Source: CAYYOS01 sp964473355 (lineage in GTDB: Bacteria > Pseudomonadota > Gammaproteobacteria > Burkholderiales > REEB80). Taken from it: a stretch of DNA of 20,595 nt. The notes under the pieces are model-generated. The model worked only from the letters and a program-made list of their open reading frames with translations, was not told where the DNA came from and did not search any database. Where the stretch lies: NCBI GenBank assembly GCA_964473355.1, contig CAYYOS010000029.1:1-20595 (forward strand). The letters are read 5' to 3'. The stretch's first letter is position 1. The number at the start of each line of letters is the position of its first letter. The translations under genes were made by a program, and so were the position numbers. Of this stretch, positions 12,791-20,595 are shown piece by piece.

Positions 12791-14650
12791 TTATTCGGCT
12801 TGAATTTCGAGCAAGGATTCGTCAGGCGTTACCTGTTCACCTTTGGCGATATGCACGGCAATGACCATGCCGGAAACGGGTGCCTGAATTTCATTTTCCA
12901 TTTTCATTGCTTCAATAATCGCAACCGGGTCGCCGGCGCTGACCTTAACTCCAGGTTGCACTAATATATCAACGATGGTCCCGGGCATCGCAGTGGTGAC
13001 ATGACCAGGGTGACTCGGCCGGGGGCGCTTTTTCGAACTGCCGCCACCGCCGCCACCATTGGTTGCAGGCTTTGGTTTAGGTGCGCCATTCGTTGCGCCG
13101 GTCACCTGGACTTCACTTAAGGTCTCAATAATGACTTCTTCCGGTACGCCATCCACGGAAACATAAAACGGCCGGCGTTCCTCGCCTGCCTGTCCGCTGC
13201 CTGTTAATTTGATGTGATAGGTTTCGCCATGCAAGGTGACGCTAAATTCGTTGGGCGCCATGCGTGCGGCGCTGCTGCTAACTTCTTCGCGCGTTAATAA
13301 TGGTTCCGGGGTGAGGGTACCTGCTGCTCGCTCTTGCAAGAAGGTACGAGCGAGCTCCGGGAACATCGCATAAGTGAGCACGTCTTCCTCACTTTTTGCC
13401 AGTGAATCAATTTCACCTTTCAATTTTTCCATCTCATCGGGGAGTAAATCGGCCGGCCTGCCCGTCATAACTTTGGCGTTGCCGATCGCAGCCTGCCGTA
13501 TGGCAGGGTCAATCTCACCGGGCGCCTTTCCATAGCCCCCTTGCAGATAACTCTTAACCTCGTTGGTAATAGATTTGTAACGCGCGCCCGTGAGCACATT
13601 TAACACCGCTTGGGTGCCGACAATTTGCGAAGTGGGGGTGACTAAGGGCGGATAACCCAAGTCTTTACGCACCCGGGGAATTTCCGCGAGCACTTCATCC
13701 ATGCGGTTTAAAGCGCCTTGGCCTTTAAGCTGATTGCTTAAATTAGAAATCATGCCGCCCGGCACCTGGTTAACCAACACCCGCGAATCGACGCCGGTAA
13801 ATTCACTTTCAAATTGCCAGTATTTTTTGCGCACGCCACGAAAATAAGCCGCGGCTTCTTCAAGTAAGGCTAAATCCAAGCCGGTATCGTATTCTGATCC
13901 CTGGAATGCCGCGACAAAGCTTTCGGCGGTAGGGTGGCTAGCGCCTTCAGAGAAAGCCGATAAGCAACAATCAATAATACTTGCCCCGGCTTCCACGCCT
14001 TTAAAGTGAGAGACGCTGGCGAGGCCGGAAGTCGAATGACTATGTAGATTAATGGGCAACTTTACCGCAGCCTTTAAAGCGCTTACCAGTTTAAAGCTTG
14101 TTAGAGGGGTGAGCAGGCTTGCCATGTCTTTAATAACCAAGCTTTGGCAGCCCATGGCTTCAAATTCACGAGCCAATCCAACATAGTATTCAATATTGTG
14201 AACCGGGCTGGTGGTGTAAGAGAGCGCGCCTTGGGCATGCTTGCCTGAGGCTAACACTGCCTCCACCGAAACCTTTACATTACGCAGATCGTTCATTGCG
14301 TCAAAGATACGGAAAATATCTACGCCATTGTCGGCAGATTTTTTTACGAAAGCCTTAACGACGTCGTCCGAATAGTGTCGATAGCCTAAAAGATTTTGGC
14401 CCCGCAACAACATCATCAGCGGCGTATTAGGTAGCGCCTTACGCAGACTGCGTAAACGTTCCCACGGGTCTTCTTTAAGAAAGCGCACGCAGCTATCAAA
14501 TGTGGCGCCGCCCCAGACCTCTAGAGACCAGAATCCAATACGATCCAACATCGGGCAAGCGGGCAGCATGTCTTCGGTGCGCATGCGGGTAGCGATCAAA
14601 GATTGATGGCCGTCGCGCAGGGTTAAGTCAGAAATAAAAATTTTTGGCAT
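12791..14650 (-). CDS. pycB: Pyruvate carboxylase subunit B / OadA-like carboxyltransferase with biotinyl domain
   Basis: The 619-residue subunit has an HMGL-like carboxyltransferase barrel starting with SDLTLRDGHQS (7-17), the carboxylatable Lys174 in VIKDMASL and metal ligands in NLHSHSTSG (201-209). A middle conserved domain (PGGMISNL onwards) follows, then a Gly/Pro/Lys-rich linker near residues 525-550 and a C-terminal biotinyl domain with biotin acceptor Lys583 in EAMKMEN. With the biotin carboxylase encoded just upstream and no membrane OadB or OadG, it most likely makes oxaloacetate from pyruvate as a two-subunit pyruvate carboxylase. A role as a sodium-pump decarboxylase alpha subunit cannot be excluded without seeing the rest of the genome. 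Confidence 0.88.
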   Translation of the reverse strand: MPKIFISDLTLRDGHQSLIATRMRTEDMLPACPMLDRIGFWSLEVWGGATFDSCVRFLKEDPWERLRSLRKALPNTPLMMLLRGQNLLGYRHYSDDVVKAFVKKSADNGVDIFRIFDAMNDLRNVKVSVEAVLASGKHAQGALSYTTSPVHNIEYYVGLAREFEAMGCQSLVIKDMASLLTPLTSFKLVSALKAAVKLPINLHSHSTSGLASVSHFKGVEAGASIIDCCLSAFSEGASHPTAESFVAAFQGSEYDTGLDLALLEEAAAYFRGVRKKYWQFESEFTGVDSRVLVNQVPGGMISNLSNQLKGQGALNRMDEVLAEIPRVRKDLGYPPLVTPTSQIVGTQAVLNVLTGARYKSITNEVKSYLQGGYGKAPGEIDPAIRQAAIGNAKVMTGRPADLLPDEMEKLKGEIDSLAKSEEDVLTYAMFPELARTFLQERAAGTLTPEPLLTREEVSSSAARMAPNEFSVTLHGETYHIKLTGSGQAGEERRPFYVSVDGVPEEVIIETLSEVQVTGATNGAPKPKPATNGGGGGGSSKKRPRPSHPGHVTTAMPGTIVDILVQPGVKVSAGDPVAIIEAMKMENEIQAPVSGMVIAVHIAKGEQVTPDESLLEIQAE

Positions 14651-14673
14651 GTGTGTAAATTTATAAAATCAGC

Positions 14674-16092
14674 TTATAAACCATGATGCGCTGCCACGGC
14701 AGCGGAAATTGCCGCAGCCAATAATTCCGGCGGGCGGCGTGTGGAATAGTTGATCAACTCCGGATGACTTTCCACAAAACTGGTATCAAACTTACCGGCG
14801 CGAAAATCTGCATTCTTAAGGATTTCCAAATAATAAGGGATGGTGGTCTTGACGCCAAAAACCGTCATATCATTAAGCGCGCGCCGGCCGCGTTCGATTA
14901 CGCTAGGCCAAGTCAGCGCCCAAACGGTAAGTTTGGCACACATAGAATCATAATAAGGGGGAATGACGTAACCCGTATACATCGACGCGTCGGTTCTGAC
15001 CCCAGGCCCCCCCGGCGCATAGTAGCGCGTGATTTTTCCGAAGCTCGGTAAAAAATCGTTTTTTGGATCTTCGGCATTAATCCTAAATTCCATGGCAAAG
15101 CCACGAAAATTTACTTCATCTTGTTTGTATTGTAAGGGCAATCCGCTGGCGATACGAATTTGTTCCTGAACAATATCGACACCAGTAATCTGTTCAGTGA
15201 CGGTGTGTTCGACCTGGAGGCGGGTATTCATTTCCATGAAATAAAACTGGTTTTTTGAGTCATATAAAAATTCTACCGTACCCGCATTTTCGTAGTTGAC
15301 GCTTTTGGCGGCCTGCACCGCCAATTTGCCGATGTGCGCGCGCTGTTTGGCCGTAAGTTGTGGGGAGGGCGCAATCTCAATTAGTTTTTGGTTGCGCCGC
15401 TGGATGGAGCAATCCCGCTCAAATAAATGGATAACATTTCCCTGGTTATCACCCAAAACTTGGACTTCGATGTGGCGCGGATTAACGACACACTTCTCTA
15501 AGAAGACTTCGGGCTTGCCAAAAGCTTTCGTTGCCTCCGAGACCACGCGATCATAATTTTTCCGCAATTCTTCAACATTGTTGCAACGCCTTATGCCCCG
15601 GCCCCCGCCGCCGTTAGTCGCCTTAAGCATAATGGGGTAGCCAATTTTATTCGCTACGATTTCCGCTTCCGCAACACTATTTAGATTGCCTTCACTGCCT
15701 GGAACCACGGGGACGCCAGCACGTATCATGGCATTACGTGCCTCAATTTTGTCCCCCATTTTTTGAATAACTTTGGCAGGCGGGCCGATAAATTTGATGC
15801 CCCGGCGCGCGCATATTTCCGCGAGGGCCGGGTTTTCAGAAAGAAAGCCATAGCCCGGATGCACGCCATCGCAACCCGACGCAGCGGCGAGGTTTACGAT
15901 GTTATGCGCGTTAAGGTAGCCCGTGACCGGGTCGGAGCCGATGTGATAAGACTGGCTGGCTTTTTTGACGTGCAGCGCATGACGGTCTGCATCGGTATAA
16001 ATAGCGACGGATTTAATGCCCATCTCCGAGCACGCCCGCACGATCCGAACGGCGATTTCACCGCGGTTGGCCACTAGGATTTTTTTGAGCAA
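14674..16092 (-). CDS. pycA: Pyruvate carboxylase subunit A (biotin carboxylase, AccC-like)
   Basis: The product of about 472 residues has the biotin carboxylase order: LKKILVANRGEIAVRI at the start, the pre-ATP-grasp HPGYGFLSEN, the ATP-grasp glycine loop NGGGGRGIRRC, EKCVVNPRHIEVQVLGD, EMNTRLQVEHTVTE with the catalytic residues, and a C-terminal domain. It carboxylates biotin on the PycB subunit encoded 23 nt downstream. No ATG starts the gene. TTG 16092 is preferred: it gives the family N-terminus, has AAAAAGG upstream, and lies about 26 nt after the predicted transcription start. TTG 16122 would precede that start. It could instead serve acetyl-CoA carboxylase, but linkage to pycB argues against this. 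Confidence 0.88.
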   Translation of the reverse strand: MLKKILVANRGEIAVRIVRACSEMGIKSVAIYTDADRHALHVKKASQSYHIGSDPVTGYLNAHNIVNLAAASGCDGVHPGYGFLSENPALAEICARRGIKFIGPPAKVIQKMGDKIEARNAMIRAGVPVVPGSEGNLNSVAEAEIVANKIGYPIMLKATNGGGGRGIRRCNNVEELRKNYDRVVSEATKAFGKPEVFLEKCVVNPRHIEVQVLGDNQGNVIHLFERDCSIQRRNQKLIEIAPSPQLTAKQRAHIGKLAVQAAKSVNYENAGTVEFLYDSKNQFYFMEMNTRLQVEHTVTEQITGVDIVQEQIRIASGLPLQYKQDEVNFRGFAMEFRINAEDPKNDFLPSFGKITRYYAPGGPGVRTDASMYTGYVIPPYYDSMCAKLTVWALTWPSVIERGRRALNDMTVFGVKTTIPYYLEILKNADFRAGKFDTSFVESHPELINYSTRRPPELLAAAISAAVAAHHGL

Positions 16093-16105
16093 AACACCGG
16101 CCTTT

Positions 16106-16134
16106 TTGACAGACAAAGACAAAAATTATATCAT
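16106..16134 (+). promoter_or_regulatory. Predicted sigma-70 promoter for yceD-rpmF-plsX-fab
   Basis: A perfect TTGACA (16106-16111) and TATCAT (16129-16134, five of six to consensus) are separated by 17 bp. Transcription would begin near 16141, about three bases before the yceD ATG, giving an almost leaderless message. It overlaps the opposing pycA promoter. Confidence 0.7.
16125..16133 (-). promoter_or_regulatory. Predicted extended -10 promoter for pycA
   Basis: The - strand reads TGATATAAT, a perfect extended -10 element. No good -35 is seen, as is common for this class. The predicted start near 16118 fits translation from TTG 16092. Confidence 0.55.
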
Positions 16135-16143
16135 GCGCGACTT

Positions 16144-16575
16144 ATGACGGCACCAGTTGTAATTGATAATCTGGAGTTTGCGGCCAGTGCCGGCACACTT
16201 CATGGTACAATAGCCGCTGAAAATCTTCGCCGCGTCCCGGACCTTATCGACGTATCTGAGAACGAGATCACTTATAGTCTCATGGGCCTTATTAGCGCCG
16301 AAGGAAAACCACTGTTGGCGCTCACCATTTCAGGTGATTTACATCTTAAATGTCAACGCTGTTTAGACGAGCTGGTTTACAAGGTCGATATAGACACCGC
16401 GCTGGAAATCGCGGGCCCTAAGGTTCCGGAAACGGATGATGAGCACGAAGGCCGGGATCAAATACCAGCGCAATCAGCAATGGATGTACTAAGCTTGGTT
16501 GAAGAAGAAATTTTATTAAGCTTACCTATTTCGCCGCGGCATGAGATGGGTGAATGCGACTTACAGCAGCGCTAG
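16144..16575 (+). CDS. yceD: YceD family protein (DUF177)
   Basis: The 143-residue protein matches DUF177/YceD: the N-terminal IDNLEFAASAGTLHGTI pattern, and the Cys pair LKCQRCLDEL that marks the family, followed by an acidic segment and LVEEEILLSLPISPRH. YceD is linked to 23S rRNA processing or ribosome assembly in bacteria and plants and nearly always precedes rpmF, as here after 26 bp. ATG 16144 is the only start in frame after the promoter and keeps the family N-terminus. It has no ribosome binding site, since the predicted transcript starts only about three bases earlier. Confidence 0.93.
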   Translation: MTAPVVIDNLEFAASAGTLHGTIAAENLRRVPDLIDVSENEITYSLMGLISAEGKPLLALTISGDLHLKCQRCLDELVYKVDIDTALEIAGPKVPETDDEHEGRDQIPAQSAMDVLSLVEEEILLSLPISPRHEMGECDLQQR

Positions 16576-16601
16576 GTTGCTTCTAAATTTAAGGAGTTAT
16601 T

Positions 16602-16781
16602 ATGGCAGTTCAGCAAAACAAAAAATCCGCGTCCAAGCGCGGTATGCATCGTGCTCATGATTTTCTAAAAAATCCGCCTATCGCCGTGGAACCTACCACG
16701 GGCGAGGTGCATCGCCGTCATCATATTAGCCCCAACGGTTATTATCGCGGACGTAAAGTCCTCCCGTCAAAAGACGAGTAG
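16602..16781 (+). CDS. rpmF: 50S ribosomal protein L32
   Basis: This 59-residue basic protein reads MAVQQNKKSASKRGMHRAHD at its start, the standard bacterial L32 opening (AVQQNKxSxSRRGMRRSHD in relatives). It continues with HRRHHISPNGYYRGRKV. It lacks the zinc-binding CxxC pairs of some L32 forms, as usual in Gammaproteobacteria. AAGGAG lies seven bases upstream of ATG 16602, the strongest ribosome binding site in this operon and fitting for a ribosomal protein. It is followed by an 84-bp gap with a large stem-loop before plsX. Confidence 0.97.
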   Translation: MAVQQNKKSASKRGMHRAHDFLKNPPIAVEPTTGEVHRRHHISPNGYYRGRKVLPSKDE

Positions 16782-16791
16782 TATTCGCTTG

Positions 16792-16831
16792 CCGAAAACC
16801 GGGCTAGGTTCGTCGAAGCCCGCGTGTTCGG
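16792..16831 (+). promoter_or_regulatory. Extended stem-loop between rpmF and plsX
   Basis: CCGAAAAC plus CGGGCT (16792-16805) pairs with AGCCCG (16817-16822) and GTGTTCGG (16824-16831), about 13 pairs with one mismatch and one bulged base, loop of 11. No U-tract follows. It may protect or process the rpmF message or attenuate read-through into plsX. Confidence 0.55.
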
Positions 16832-16865
16832 AAAGCCCGATCCCTTTAACCAAAGTTAGCGGTCC

Positions 16866-17882
16866 TTGGATATCACAGTAGCAATTGATGTGATGGGGGG
16901 CGATCATGGCCCGCATGTCACCGTTCCGGCGGCACTGGAACTGTTAAACAAGGACCCCGACATAAATATTGTATTAGTGGGCCTATCCGACGCAATTCAA
17001 GCAGAATTAAAGATCCGCAACGCGCAAACCGGGCCGAGACTGCGAATACACCATGCCAGCGAAGTCATCACCATGGACGATGCACCGGCGCTTGCCTTAC
17101 GTAGTAAAAAAGATTCCTCCATGCGGGTTGCTATCAATTTAGTTAAAAGCGGCGAAGCGCATGCCTGTGTTAGCGCTGGCAATACCGGCGCCTTAATGGC
17201 GATTTCCCGATTTGTGCTCAAAATGTTGCCGGGCATCGATAGGCCTGCCATCGCCACGGTGCTACCGTCGTTGCGGGGCCAGACCTACGTATTGGATCTC
17301 GGCGCCAATGTTGATTGCTCGGCCACGGATTTGTTGCAGTTTGGCGTAATGGGCGCAATGCTGGCTTCCGCTGTTGATAATAACCCATCGCCTTCCATCG
17401 GTCTGTTGAATATCGGCGAGGAAGAAATAAAAGGCAATGAGGTAGTGAAGCAGGCGGGCGATCTACTGCGCGCGAGCCACCTAAACTTTTATGGCAATGT
17501 AGAAGGTGACGATATTTATAACGGGACAACCGACGTGGTCGTCTGTGATGGCTTCGTTGGCAATGCAGTATTAAAAACCTCTGAAGGTTTAGCCAAAATG
17601 CTGGGTACGTTTCTACGCGAGGAATTTAAACGCAATCTTTTTACGCGTATTGCCGGAGTTTTTTCCCTGCCGGTAATCAATGCATTTAAAAAACGTGTTG
17701 ATCCACGAAGTTACAATGGTGCTAGTTTATTGGGATTACGTGGCATCGTTATCAAGAGCCACGGATCGGCGGATAGTTATGCCTTTGGCTGTGCGATTAC
17801 GCGGGCGGTGAGCGAAGTTAGAGCCGGCGTTTTGCGCCGCATCACCGATCAGATCTTAATTCTGCAAAAGGGCGCCGCGTAG
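16866..17882 (+). CDS. plsX: Phosphate acyltransferase PlsX
   Basis: The 338-residue enzyme converts acyl-ACP and phosphate to acyl-phosphate, the donor for PlsY in phospholipid synthesis at the membrane surface. Typical segments are VAIDVMGGDHGP at the start, ALRSKKDSSMRVAINLVKSG, SAGNTGALMA, LDLGANVDC, GLLNIGEEE and NGTTDVVVCDGFVGN. The start is TTG: an in-frame stop lies three codons upstream and there is no alternative that keeps the family N-terminus. No clear ribosome binding site precedes it, so output may be kept low or depend on read-through from rpmF. Its TAG overlaps the fabH GTG by one base. Confidence 0.96.
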   Translation: MDITVAIDVMGGDHGPHVTVPAALELLNKDPDINIVLVGLSDAIQAELKIRNAQTGPRLRIHHASEVITMDDAPALALRSKKDSSMRVAINLVKSGEAHACVSAGNTGALMAISRFVLKMLPGIDRPAIATVLPSLRGQTYVLDLGANVDCSATDLLQFGVMGAMLASAVDNNPSPSIGLLNIGEEEIKGNEVVKQAGDLLRASHLNFYGNVEGDDIYNGTTDVVVCDGFVGNAVLKTSEGLAKMLGTFLREEFKRNLFTRIAGVFSLPVINAFKKRVDPRSYNGASLLGLRGIVIKSHGSADSYAFGCAITRAVSEVRAGVLRRITDQILILQKGAA

Positions 17883-18823
17883 TGTTTGCGAGAATAAAAG
17901 GCACCGGCTCCTACTTGCCGGAAAAAATCCTCACCAATGCAGATTTAGAACGCATGGTGGAAACCTCGGACGAATGGATCGTAGCCCGCACCGGCATTCG
18001 CGAGCGTCACATCGCAGCGGAGGATGAGACAACCAGCGATCTTTGTATGCACGCTAGCCGCGCCGCGATCGAGGCTGCCGGAATTAATCCGCAAGAAATT
18101 GATCTCATTATTGTCGCCACGACCACGCCCGACACTATTTTTCCCAGCACAGCCTGTTTGTTGCAAGAAAAACTCGGGTTAATAAATCAGTGCCCGGCGT
18201 TTGATATCCAGGCGGTGTGTAGTGGATTTATTTATGCTTTATCTACCGCGGATCAATTTATAAAAAGCGGTCAAAACAAATGTGTATTGGTCGTGGGCGG
18301 GGAAAAGATGTCCAGCATTACCGACTGGACCGATCGCACCAATTGCATACTCTGGGGGGATGGCGCAGGTGCGGTAATTTTAACCGCCAGCGATGTACCG
18401 GGTATCATCTCCACCCACTTGCACGCTGATGGTCGTTATAAAGATTTACTGAAGGTGGGGCCGACAAATGATCGGCTCTGCATCAAAATGGAAGGCAATG
18501 CCGTTTTTAAAGTTGCGGTCAATACGTTGGATAGCATCGTTGATGAAACGCTTAAAGCGAACGGGATGAAAAAAACCGATATTGATTGGGTGGTGCCGCA
18601 CCAAGCGAATATTCGCATTCTTCAAGCAACTGCGAAAAAACTTGGGCTGAGTATGGATAAAGTGGTCGCCACCATCGCCCAACATGGCAACACCTCTGGG
18701 GCCTCCATACCGTTAGCGCTGGATGTCGCGGTGCGCGATGGCCGAATTAAACGGGGTGAGACGATATTGATGGAAGCATTTGGCGGCGGCTTTACCTGGG
18801 GCTCGGCCTTGGTAACGTGGTAG
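17882..18823 (+). CDS. fabH: Beta-ketoacyl-ACP synthase III
   Basis: FabH condenses acetyl-CoA with malonyl-ACP to start fatty-acid synthesis. The catalytic triad is complete: Cys113 in QAVCSGF, His240 in VVPHQANIRI and Asn270 in AQHGNTSGAS. The length of 313 residues is close to the 317 of E. coli. The N-terminal GTGSYLPEKILTNADLE and the WIVARTGIRERHI segment are typical. It starts with GTG sharing one base with the plsX stop, so translation is coupled, and fabD follows after 13 bp. Confidence 0.97.
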   Translation: MFARIKGTGSYLPEKILTNADLERMVETSDEWIVARTGIRERHIAAEDETTSDLCMHASRAAIEAAGINPQEIDLIIVATTTPDTIFPSTACLLQEKLGLINQCPAFDIQAVCSGFIYALSTADQFIKSGQNKCVLVVGGEKMSSITDWTDRTNCILWGDGAGAVILTASDVPGIISTHLHADGRYKDLLKVGPTNDRLCIKMEGNAVFKVAVNTLDSIVDETLKANGMKKTDIDWVVPHQANIRILQATAKKLGLSMDKVVATIAQHGNTSGASIPLALDVAVRDGRIKRGETILMEAFGGGFTWGSALVTW

Positions 18824-18836
18824 TCCGCGCCGTCTT

Positions 18837-19760
18837 ATGAGGCTAGCGTTAGTTTTTCCTGGGCAGGGTTCGCAGTCCGTGGGTATGATGCAGGCGTATG
18901 ATGGCCTGCCGGGCGTGCGGGAAACGTTTATTGAAGCGTCAGAAGTTTTAAATCAGGACTTATGGCAACTTGTCACAGAAGGTCCGGCCGAAACGCTTAA
19001 TCAAACCGTTAACACCCAACCCATTATGTTGGCGGCGGATATCGCGGTATACCGAGCTTGGGCAAGTCGGCATCAGGTAGAACCGCTTTATATGGCGGGG
19101 CACAGCTTAGGTGAATATGCCGCGCTGGTGGCGGCGAAAGCTTTAGCGTTTAAAACCGCCGTGGCATTGGTGCGCCACCGGGCCACGCTTATGCAAGACG
19201 CCCTACCCGCGGACGCGGGCGCAATGGCGGTGATTTTGGGGTTAGACGACGAGGTGGTGGAAGCGGTATGCGCAGAAGCCAATGGTGATGAGACCGTGGA
19301 AGCGGTCAATTATAATTCGCCGGGACAAGTGGTGATTGCGGGGCACAAACCAGCGGTAGCGCGGGCCATGGCGTTAGCGACCGAACGCGGGGCAAAACGC
19401 GTGATGATTTTGCCGGTGAGCGTGCCGGCGCATTCTCGCCTGATGACCAAAGCCGCGCAGCAGTTGAGTGATTACTTGGGGCAGGTGAGTCTCACACCCC
19501 CAAATGTACCGGTGTTGCAAAATGCGGAAGGCCAAGCGTATAGCAACCCAGCGGATATTAAACAAGCCCTGGTTCGGCAATTATATTCCCCTGTGCATTG
19601 GGTAAAGACGGTGCAAACTTTGGCCGGGTATAATGTGAGCCACCTAATCGAATGCGGACCGGCCAAAGTCCTCACCGGTTTAAATAGGCGGGCTAGCACG
19701 GTTCCCACTTACGCATTAAGTGATATTAAATCTATAAATGAATTTGAAACAATTGGTTAA
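18837..19760 (+). CDS. fabD: Malonyl-CoA:ACP transacylase
   Basis: FabD transfers malonyl groups from CoA to acyl carrier protein. Visible features are FPGQGSQSVGM (7-17), the nucleophile Ser90 in GHSLGEYAAL, Arg115 in VRHRATLM that binds the malonyl carboxylate, and catalytic His199 in VSVPAHSRLM. At 307 residues it matches E. coli FabD. It lies in the order fabH-fabD-fabG. The ATG keeps the family N-terminus but has no good ribosome binding site, so translation probably depends on coupling with fabH. Confidence 0.97.
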   Translation: MRLALVFPGQGSQSVGMMQAYDGLPGVRETFIEASEVLNQDLWQLVTEGPAETLNQTVNTQPIMLAADIAVYRAWASRHQVEPLYMAGHSLGEYAALVAAKALAFKTAVALVRHRATLMQDALPADAGAMAVILGLDDEVVEAVCAEANGDETVEAVNYNSPGQVVIAGHKPAVARAMALATERGAKRVMILPVSVPAHSRLMTKAAQQLSDYLGQVSLTPPNVPVLQNAEGQAYSNPADIKQALVRQLYSPVHWVKTVQTLAGYNVSHLIECGPAKVLTGLNRRASTVPTYALSDIKSINEFETIG

Positions 19761-19786
19761 CCATATCTATTAAACCTTTACCTTAA

Positions 19787-20527
19787 ATGTTAAAAGATCA
19801 AATTGCACTGATTACGGGCGCCAGCCGCGGCTTAGGCCAGGCCATCGCCTTAGCTTTAGGGGCGAAAAATGCCACGGTGATCGGCACGGCAACCACGGAG
19901 GCGGGTGCCGAACATATTCAAGCTTATTTGCAGGCCGCGAATATTACCGGCACGGGCATTAGCATGAACGTCACCGACGTTACTCAAATTGATGCGGCGC
20001 TAACCCAGGTGCGAGCGCAATTTGGTGAAGTGAGCATTCTGGTAAATAATGCGGGCATTACCCGCGATAATCTTGCCATGCGTATGAGAGAAGAAGAATG
20101 GCAAGAAATTATCGACACCAATCTCACCTCTGTTTTTCGCTTGTGCCAGGCAGTACTGCGGCCCATGACTAAGGCACGCTACGGACGGATTATTAATATC
20201 GCGTCGGTAGTGGCTTTAATGGGGAATGCCGGACAAACCAATTACGCGGCCACTAAAGCCGGGATTATCGGTTACAGCAAATCGTTAGCACGTGAAGTTG
20301 GCAGCCGCAACATCACCGTAAATTGCGTCGCTCCGGGTTTTATTGATACGGATATGACCAAAGCGCTGGCCGAAGATCAGCGCCAAAAATTATTAACGCA
20401 AATTCCCCTAGCGCGCCTGGGACGGCCGGAAGACGTTGCCGCGGTCGTGGCATTTCTTGCCTCGGCGGACGCGTCGTATATCACCGGAGAGACTATTAAT
20501 GTGAATGGCGGTATGGTAATGAACTGA
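19787..20527 (+). CDS. fabG: 3-oxoacyl-ACP reductase FabG
   Basis: This 246-residue short-chain dehydrogenase reduces 3-oxoacyl-ACP with NADPH in each elongation cycle. The cofactor motif TGASRGLGQAIA is at 10-21 and NNAG at 87-90. The catalytic residues are Asn112, Ser140, Tyr153 and Lys157 (NYAATKAG). The C-terminal ITGETINVNGGMVMN is the FabG signature. It follows fabD after 26 bp without an obvious ribosome binding site. The next gene in this order is normally acpP, which would lie beyond the window. Confidence 0.97.
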   Translation: MLKDQIALITGASRGLGQAIALALGAKNATVIGTATTEAGAEHIQAYLQAANITGTGISMNVTDVTQIDAALTQVRAQFGEVSILVNNAGITRDNLAMRMREEEWQEIIDTNLTSVFRLCQAVLRPMTKARYGRIINIASVVALMGNAGQTNYAATKAGIIGYSKSLAREVGSRNITVNCVAPGFIDTDMTKALAEDQRQKLLTQIPLARLGRPEDVAAVVAFLASADASYITGETINVNGGMVMN

Positions 20528-20534
20528 GAAAAGT

Positions 20535-20564
20535 TTGTGGAGAGTCGCCAATGTTTGGTAAAAT
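20535..20564 (+). promoter_or_regulatory. Candidate promoter downstream of fabG
   Basis: TGG-TAAAAT (20556-20564) is an extended -10-like element, with a weak TTGTGG (20535-20540) 18 bp upstream. The position just after fabG suits an acpP promoter, but the gene itself is outside the window. Confidence 0.35.
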
Positions 20565-20595
20565 GTGGCGCTTTAAGCAGTTGGGCTGCAGTCTT

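Overview
The window reads as the chromosome of a gammaproteobacterium, probably an environmental one. The main evidence is the gene order yceD-rpmF-plsX-fabH-fabD-fabG at the right end, with a YceF-type maf gene nearby, an arrangement typical of Gammaproteobacteria. A YfcF-type glutathione transferase and a C-terminal tail resembling a PEP-CTERM signal fit this. No rRNA or tRNA gene was seen, so the placement rests on gene content alone.

Left block (1-3514, + strand): a tightly coupled five-gene operon cut off by the left edge. It encodes a NitT/TauT-type ABC transporter (substrate-binding protein, permease, ATPase). Between the binding protein and the permease lie a SCO1/SenC copper chaperone and a membrane-anchored cupredoxin-like protein. 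Junctions overlap or are very short, so the copper proteins and the transporter are expressed as one unit. The substrate cannot be read from the sequence; copper or a copper-linked ligand is the inference to test.

Middle block (about 3600-9008, nearly all genes on the - strand): small accessory genes separated by attC-like recombination sites. Three sites share an almost identical core. Two have the stop codon of the preceding gene inside their first simple site. No integrase gene is visible, so this looks like a CALIN (cluster of attC sites lacking an integron integrase) or the distal part of a chromosomal integron. Reading along the - strand from 9008, the cargo is: a Q/P-rich unknown; a DUF1330-like protein; a YfcF-type glutathione transferase; a BrnTA toxin-antitoxin pair whose toxin is broken; a SAM methyltransferase; a compound unit of glycolipid-binding-like protein, DUF1801 and HigBA toxin-antitoxin; and possibly a Cys/Trp/Tyr-rich small protein near the left edge.

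Right-middle (9090-11467, + strand): a CsgG/HfaB-like probable lipoprotein and a secreted PhoX/DUF839-like protein.

Right block: on the - strand, pycA-pycB-maf-(RsmI-like methyltransferase), a two-subunit pyruvate carboxylase unit followed by housekeeping genes. Divergent from it on the + strand is yceD-rpmF-plsX-fabH-fabD-fabG, which supplies ribosomal protein L32 and the initiation and elongation enzymes of fatty-acid and phospholipid synthesis. The two units diverge from a short intergenic region where the predicted promoters physically overlap, so oxaloacetate supply and lipid synthesis may be transcriptionally linked. The window ends just after fabG with a candidate promoter for the next gene, probably acpP.
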